From assembly GCA_029204225.1 (NCBI GenBank), contig CM055114.1, positions 10,379,948 to 10,443,947 of the forward strand: DNA of 64,000 nucleotides, given 5' to 3'. Positions 58,721 to 64,000 of this stretch are shown piece by piece; position 1 is the first letter of the stretch, and every line of letters starts with the position of its first letter. Source of the DNA: Diphasiastrum complanatum (taxonomy: Eukaryota; Streptophyta; Lycopodiopsida; Lycopodiales; Lycopodiaceae). Below the pieces are notes generated by a model. It was not told the origin of the DNA. It worked only from the letters and a program-made list of their open reading frames with translations, and did not search any database. A program made the position numbers and the translations under genes.

Positions 58721-59580
58721 CAACAAGAAGAAGATGAAGTTGCCTTTATGACCAGTGTTGGAGAACATTAGGATATCGACTCCTGGTACTTGGACTCAGG
58801 AGCAACTCAACATATGACTCACCATCGAGACTGGTTCCAATGCTACAAGCCATTCACCCATTCAAGAATTGTGCAACTTGGAGACAACTCATCTCATTCT
58901 ATTGAAGGTGAAGGAACTGTCAAAGTCGAGTTCTAGAAAGGTGATGTGAAGTTGTTGTCCAACGTTCTTCATGTTTCCAATCCTACCAGGAATCTACTTT
59001 CGATCAGAATCACTGATTCTGGTCAAAGGGTTGAATTCGATATAGAAGGCTGCACCATACTCGATAAGTCTAGGAAAGTCATAGCTTTTGGTAGACAATG
59101 TGGCTATCTACACAAGCTTAGTCACTGCTATTCGACAAATAATTCATCCACTTCTGAATCGATTGATATGCTTTGGAATTTTAGATTAGGCCATCTAAAC
59201 TTCAATAGTATTAAGAAAATGTCGACTCAGAATCTAGTGCAAGATCTTCCTTCTGTTAGCAAACCAACTTTTCCATGTGAAAGTTGTATTATCAACAAGC
59301 ATGCTAGAAGTTCTTTTATTTCTAATTCAGTTCATACTTCCAAAAGTTTGGTTGATCCCTGCTGATCTAAAAAAGAAGATGGACAACATCAGCAGAAAAT
59401 CAATTTTCATCGGCTATTCCCCAGACCACAAAGCATACAAGCTCTACAACTTGGACACTCAGCAATCGTTCACCAGTAGAGACATCATTTTTGTGGAAGA
59501 AAAATTCTTCGACCACAAGGGAAAAGCTACATTGATTTCCAATCCTAGAGTCGACAACTTCAAACTCAGGATTACATAGC
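58721..59580 (+). pseudogene. Copia G protease, integrase finger and integrase C-terminus; core deleted
   Basis: In the gag frame: protease WYLDSGATQHMTHH (about 58785), stops near 58770 and 58934, then NVLHVSNPTRNLLSI, an integrase finger with RLGHLNFNS and C-E-S-C, and SSFISNSVHTSKS to 59365. The next frame has KSIFIGYSPDHKAYKLYN, the C-terminal integrase linker. The integrase catalytic core, with both Asp and the Glu, is missing between these pieces, so an internal deletion sits near 59350. Confidence 0.85.
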
Positions 59581-59686
59581 AATTTGACACCGATTCCGCA
59601 AAGAGTCTTGACAAATTGAACCACATCAGAGGATCGAAGTTCAATCCAGAAGATCGAACCGATCCAGACAGCCTCCATCCCGATTC

Positions 59687-60094
59687 ATGGATGATCCAAC
59701 CTGCTACTTTGTGCAGGAACCAAACACTGTTTTAGAGGCAATGTCAACACCTGATGCTGACCAGTGGAAAGCTGCAACGGACTCTGAATTCGATTCTCTC
59801 ATCGAGAATCAAACACGGACTATTACTGAGCTACCAAAAGTTCGAAATTCAATTCCATGCAAATGGATATTCAAAGCGAAGTATGATGCTGAAGGAAGAC
59901 TAAATCGATACAAGGCCAAGCTTGTCGCCAAAGGCTTCTCCCATATTCCAGATCTGGATTATTCAGAGACATTCAACCCTATCGTTAAGCATGCTTCGAT
60001 CAAACTACTACTCTCCTTTGCAGCTATAGTTGATCTAGAAGTCCATCAAATTTTCATTTCTCGCCACTTTTCTAAAGAGCAGAGCAGAGTTTGA
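59687..60094 (+). pseudogene. Copia G reverse transcriptase N-terminus, truncated
   Basis: It carries FVQEPNTVLEAMSTPDADQW, CKWIFKAKYDAEGRLNRYKA, KLVAKGFSHI and DYSETFNPIVKHASIKLLL. It ends after VDLEVHQIF, where QMDVKTAFLNG would follow, so the YVDD catalytic box and RNase H are absent. Confidence 0.88.
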
Positions 60095-61144
60095 TGCACC
60101 ATCATGCAACTTGACGAGTAAAGATTTGATTACTTGTCCAATATGATTACTCACTAGTTTGATTTTTTTCAGTTTCTCTTCACCAAATTATTTTCCACTC
60201 TCATAGTGCATCCAAAAACTTCATATGTACAATCCTGAAGCTCGGCAAATAAATCTCTTTTTCTCACCATTTTGAATTTTAGTCTTTTCATCTTTATTAA
60301 TTCGTCGCCAATTTGAATTTTTCACCTTGAACCCACTCTTTTCTTTACTCGTCGTTTGTATAGAGCCTACTACAATACCAAATCTACCATTTGACATACT
60401 GATGATTAATAATCTGCTTTCTAGCCCAATTTTTTGCTTGTATATTTTGCCTACTGTTCTTCTTTACTCGTGCCTTTTACAAAGACTTCTGATTTTCATT
60501 CACAGTCCATAGACAACTTAGCATTACTCGCCAATTACTCGCACATGCCTATAACTCGCCATCAAAGAAATTGCAAATTTTTTTTTGTAGTAGATCAGAA
60601 TTGACTAACCATCAAAATACATTTGCATTTTTCGATCTTTTCCAATCACCTTTCATTTTGCAATTGATCGCTTTTCTTCCCATATGATTTCCATCTAATC
60701 TAGATCTGAATTCAATCACCATCTATTCTCTGATCCTACCTTTCTAAAAAAAGATTTGCAAAAACAACTGAAAAACAAAAAATATATAACACCAAAAATA
60801 GCCTTATAGTCCATTTTGGTGTATGCATCTACGGTCCGGAAGAATGAGTCCCTACGTGACTATATTGGATGGATGAATAGATTGCATGGAGGGTGTGATT
60901 TTGAGAGTGTAAGAAAAGATTGAAAGTCGTTCTAACATTTCATAGCGTATTTGTAACTATTGGCACTATATGCAGTACAAGTTGCACTATTATGTGGTGT
61001 CTGACTTTTATTTAATTACATAACTTGCAAAATTGAGGTCGTGGGAGCCCTCCTTATTTTTGTACTTCATGTGTTGGGCAAGTATAGTAAATGGCCAACA
61101 ATAAAGGAGAAGTCAAAGATTCAAGCATCTTAATTTCAACATTT
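60095..61144. other. Stretch without recognisable gene
   Basis: T-rich on the plus strand between 60120 and 60500. No coding or LTR borders were recognised. Confidence 0.45.
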
Positions 61145-61531
61145 ATTAGAGGAAGTTTGAGTTCAAAAAGGGCCGCATATGAATTTGTGCCAAGATCTCT
61201 TTTGCATTTTGTCACTATTTTCAACCAATATATTTGACTCGCTAAAACTTTTTAGTAGTAGCTCAGAAGTATAACATGTAACATATCATTGGAAAGCGCT
61301 TGACGAGGCGCTTTCGAATGCACCAATTTTTGTCAATTCTGACATAGCATTCAAAAGTTTGCCATGTTTAGTGTAGACTCAAAATGTGACTCAAAGAAGT
61401 AACGTTACGTTAAAGCCACTATGTCAAGAAACTATTGGGCCACATGTACAAAATAAGTGAATAAAAGTGAGATAAAAAATGAAAAAGGAATCTTGACAAA
61501 AGGCCCTTTTTGTGTTTAAACTTCCTCTAAT
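61145..61531. mobile_element. Candidate MITE / foldback element (387 bp)
   Basis: The ends are inverted repeats: ATTAGAGGAAGTTT.(A/G)...CAAAAAGGGCC at 61145, and its complement ending CTTCCTCTAAT at 61531. Weaker pairing continues for about 90 bp on each side. The centre holds a perfect GAAAGCGC/GCGCTTTC hairpin with an 8-base loop (about 61291-61314). No target duplication is obvious, so the superfamily is not assigned. Confidence 0.6.
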
Positions 61532-61549
61532 GGTCATCTAATATCAGAC

Positions 61550-63079
61550 ATGCTACATCGATTTGGGAGCCACTAGACATATCACGGGAAATAAGGATTG
61601 GTTCAATGATTTAAAGGAACTAGATAATGGGATATCAATTTCACAAGCAAATGAAAAGTGTGCAAAATCAAGGGGATTGGCATAGTTTATATCCAATTCC
61701 CTGATCAGAAGAGTGAAATGATCTGGGAGATACTCTACATACCAAGATGAAGAAAAATCTACTTTTAGTAGAAGTCATTAGCCATAAAAAACTGAAGGTA
61801 GAATATGTGCATGATCGTTGCTTTATCAAAGATAGTGCCAAAATGAAACTACGAAAGGGCTTTTGGTTTGAAGCTTGCAACACCGCAATCTATCTCAATA
61901 ATTAGGATTCCTAATATTGCTGTATCCGGAAGAGGCATTTACAAAAATGAAGCCAAAAGTGAGTCATTTGCAAATTTTTGGATGTAAGGCCTTTGTCATT
62001 TGAAAAATGTTTATGGCCTTAAACAAGAGCCATGTGTGTGGTATAGGATTGATGCATACTTTTGTTTTAAGGAGATGATGAAAATACACTCCGACTATAT
62101 GTCTTGTGCTTTGATGGTGTAATTGCTTTGGTGGCACTCTATGTTGATGACTTTTTTAATCACTGGAAATAATCAAGATGTGATAGACATGATCAAGACT
62201 AAAATCTTATGAATCAACTTGAGATGACGGATCTCAACCTAATATGCATTATTATCTCGGAGTGAAAGTGTGGCACAAAGAACATGCGGTGGGGTAAACT
62301 CAAGTCGAGCATGTTAGGGAATTGATGCATAGGTTCAAGCTGCAAGATTGTCAGCCAGTGAACACACCTTTTGAGCCAAATAAAAGGCTTTTCAAGCTTG
62401 ATGAGTCATAGTCATTTGATGCTACATTGTATAGACAATTGGTGGAAAGCTTGATCTATCTTACCACAACTAATCCAAATATATTTTATGCTATCAGTAT
62501 TGTGAGTCAGTTTATGGCATCTCCTTCTGAAACACATTGGAAGGTAGCCAAGCACATTTTGTAGTATGTTAAGGGCACTTCCGACTATGGCTTAGTATAC
62601 ATGAAGCAAGATGGATTACCTAAGATTTGTGGTTTTGTGGATGTGGATTAGGGAGGTGACTATGATGATCACAAGTCAACCACATGGTGTGTTTTTCAAT
62701 TTTGTGGTAGTTGCTTTTCTTGGTCCAGTAAGAAGCAAAATACAGTTGCTCTATCCACAACAGAAGCCAAGTATAACGCAATGTGTAGTGCAACACAAGG
62801 CAAATGTTGGAGGAAACTGATGTGAACCTGGAAAATCCCACAACTATATATAGTCATAGTCAGAGTGGCATTCAGCTAGAGAAGAATCAGATGTTCCATG
62901 CCAGAACCAAACACATCGAAATTCACTATAACTTTATACATGAGAGATTGTTGAATAGAAAAATAAATGTTGTTGATTGTAGTACAGACAAACAACTAGC
63001 TGATATTTTCACTAAGCCACTCATTAGAGAAAAGTTTGATAGATTTAGATCAAAGCTTTATGTACTTAAAGCTTGTTGA
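61550..63079 (+). pseudogene. Copia H, heavily decayed protease to RNase H
   Basis: Pieces in order: a protease-like GSH*TYHG block at about 61565; an integrase C-terminal block near 61930-61990 (EEAFTKMKPKVSH in one frame); an RT box ALYVDDFFN near 62130-62160; and RNase H with IYSHSQSGIQLEKNQMFHAR, TKHIEIHYNFIHERLL and DIFTKPLIREKFDRF ending at 63079. Many stops and frameshifts occur and there are large internal losses. Nothing functional remains. Confidence 0.8.
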
Positions 63080-63517
63080 CTTTGATGCTCTATATAAGTT
63101 TGGATGAAAAGTAAAGTCTACCTTTAGGGAGAGTTAAAATAAAAGTACGTCTACTATATCGATGTACTGTGGGTCCAACATGAGAAGAGGACCAATTGTA
63201 TGTATGATGAGGCAGTCAAGGGGACATGCGTTCAGTCAATAGTAGCACCGGCCATGCATGGATTGCACAAAAAATCCTATATGTATAGTGCTATGAGCTT
63301 TTGAAATACAACTTTTCTATATAGAGTTTATTGGGTAATTTTATGTCCATGCCTATATGTGATCCTGTTAGACGTGAATTTTAACTAAAGCAATATGTAC
63401 TATATGAAACTATGGTTTCACATCCAATTTGTAGAAGTTGTTCTTGATGTTCATTTTATATCAAGCCTGTAACATCACAAAGATAGATAGCAACCAAGGT
63501 TGACAAAAAACAGGTAC
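63080..63517. other. Probable 3' LTR remnant of Copia H and gene flank
   Basis: A purine tract TTTAGGGAGAG at 63122-63135 is followed by TTAAAATAAAAGTACG, where an LTR start is expected, although the TG has been lost. The right border is not seen. The minus strand of 63470-63517 is the intron after the host exon at 63518. Confidence 0.4.
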
Positions 63518-63670
63518 CTTCATGAAAGATCCATCATCAACATCATCTATGCTAGTTTTATACAAACACTCTAGTAAAGAGGAGTTATGACCTTCGTAGT
63601 TTTTATCTTCTGTTACTTGGCGTGTCAAGAAGGGAACAATATTTGCCAGACTCATGGTTTCTTGAATAAC
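63518..63670 (-). CDS. Exon of unidentified host gene (exon b)
   Basis: Minus strand. The acceptor TTGGTTGCAG precedes GTTATTCAAG at 63670 and the donor AAG|GTACC follows 63518. The exon is 153 nt, phase 0 at both ends, giving 51 residues with IVPFLTRQVTEDKNYEGH, SSLLECLYKTS and an acidic DDVDDGSF. It continues in phase from the exon at 63892-63981. Downstream of the donor, an acceptor-like GTTACAG leads to a stop after one codon, so the true next exon may lie beyond the Copia insertion. I do not recognise the family. Confidence 0.5.
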
Positions 63671-63891
63671 CTGCAACCAAGTAGTTAAGGTCCTGTAAAA
63701 CATCGGCATGCACTGCTTGCCTTAACAATTTCCATGATGGTATTCATAGCACAGACTTAACTCGTTATCCTTTAGAGCTGACGCTCTTGTGCATATAGCA
63801 ATTGCTTTCAAGAAGGCAGCTCGGCCGCGTAATGACCGAATACTGCTAGAAATTACAAACTAGCGAAGGAAGAAGTGAATATGTTTCTTAC

Positions 63892-63981
63892 TGTTGAACT
63901 GAGTGGCATATTTGCGATATCCATCCAAGATAATGGATCCTCAGATGAAATCTTTCCCATTCTGATAGTGTCTTGCTCAGC
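63892..63981 (-). CDS. Exon of unidentified host gene (exon a)
   Basis: Minus strand. It is preceded by an acceptor TTCGCAG and followed by a donor ACA|GTAAGA. The exon is 90 nt, phase 0, 30 residues including RMGKISSEDPLSWMDIANMP. A 221-nt intron (63671-63891) separates it from exon b with the frame preserved. Earlier exons lie beyond the window. The in-phase pair with good splice sites is the reason for calling a host gene here. Confidence 0.5.
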
Positions 63982-64000
63982 CTGCGAAGCGTGTAGAATA

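Noticed and set aside
1-64000. Organellar insertions, rRNA or telomeric repeats
   Set aside because: No plastid, mitochondrial, rRNA or TTTAGGG-array sequence was recognised.

Overview
The window looks like nuclear DNA of a land plant. I infer a spore-bearing plant, most likely a fern. The evidence is a spliced gene for a plant-type peroxisomal 2,4-dienoyl-CoA reductase, a long PLS-E pentatricopeptide (PPR) gene, and an AT-rich background packed with decayed Copia and Ty3/gypsy elements plus one retroelement carrying a restriction-like endonuclease (RLE). The fern call is a style-based inference, not a proof. There is no sign of operons, rRNA, tRNA genes, CRISPR or organellar DNA.

Layout. 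1-4036: a very large palindrome (arms about 0.9 kb inside the window, continuing off the left edge) built from a roughly 3.1-kb repeat, here called unit U. 4.85-6.65 kb: the reductase gene on the minus strand, five exons with GT-AG introns and a 307-residue product, with a 71-bp tandem duplication in intron 1 and a 130-bp tandem repeat upstream. 8.4-10.6 kb: a truncated Copia. 10.6-14.9 kb: a Ty3/gypsy remnant (family A) on the minus strand. 14.9-18.6 kb: no recognisable gene. 18.6-21.3 kb: the PPR gene on the minus strand, with its 3' end tandemly duplicated. 23.1-26.3 kb: a broken RLE-type retroelement on the minus strand, with a second copy of unit U starting 50 bp in front of its start codon (26.36-29.6 kb).

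30.6-63.1 kb is a graveyard of nested and truncated retrotransposons. It holds a Copia with a complete 846-bp 5' LTR (30.6-33.4 kb) and a minus-strand gypsy with a tRNA-Asp primer site, a good integrase and a large extra ORF after pol (33.5-39.0 kb). Next come a Copia integrase piece (39.0-39.5 kb), a gypsy-RT scrap abutting a Copia RT-RNase H with its 3' LTR (41.0-42.95 kb), a minus-strand Copia 3' half (42.95-45.2 kb), a family-A gypsy protease-RT (46.2-47.7 kb) and a second extra-ORF relative (49.35-50.0 kb). They are followed by a minus-strand Copia remnant (51.8-52.9 kb), a gypsy RNase H-integrase (53.0-54.6 kb), a TAG-rich tract (54.66-55.5 kb), an isolated Copia LTR (55.75 kb), a Copia whose LTR contains an 18-bp minisatellite (56.87-60.1 kb), a candidate MITE (61.15-61.53 kb) and one more decayed Copia (61.55-63.1 kb). 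The last 0.5 kb holds two in-phase exons of an unidentified host gene on the minus strand.

Only three loci look like host genes: the reductase (fatty-acid beta-oxidation in peroxisomes), the PPR (predicted organellar RNA binding/editing) and the gene fragment at the right edge. The less ordinary material is the giant palindrome and its orphan unit U, the gypsy extra ORF (plant-mobile-domain-like head plus coiled coil) seen twice, a run of hairpin-forming GCGAAGG motifs next to it, and an LTR dotted with CACACGTGTG palindromes.
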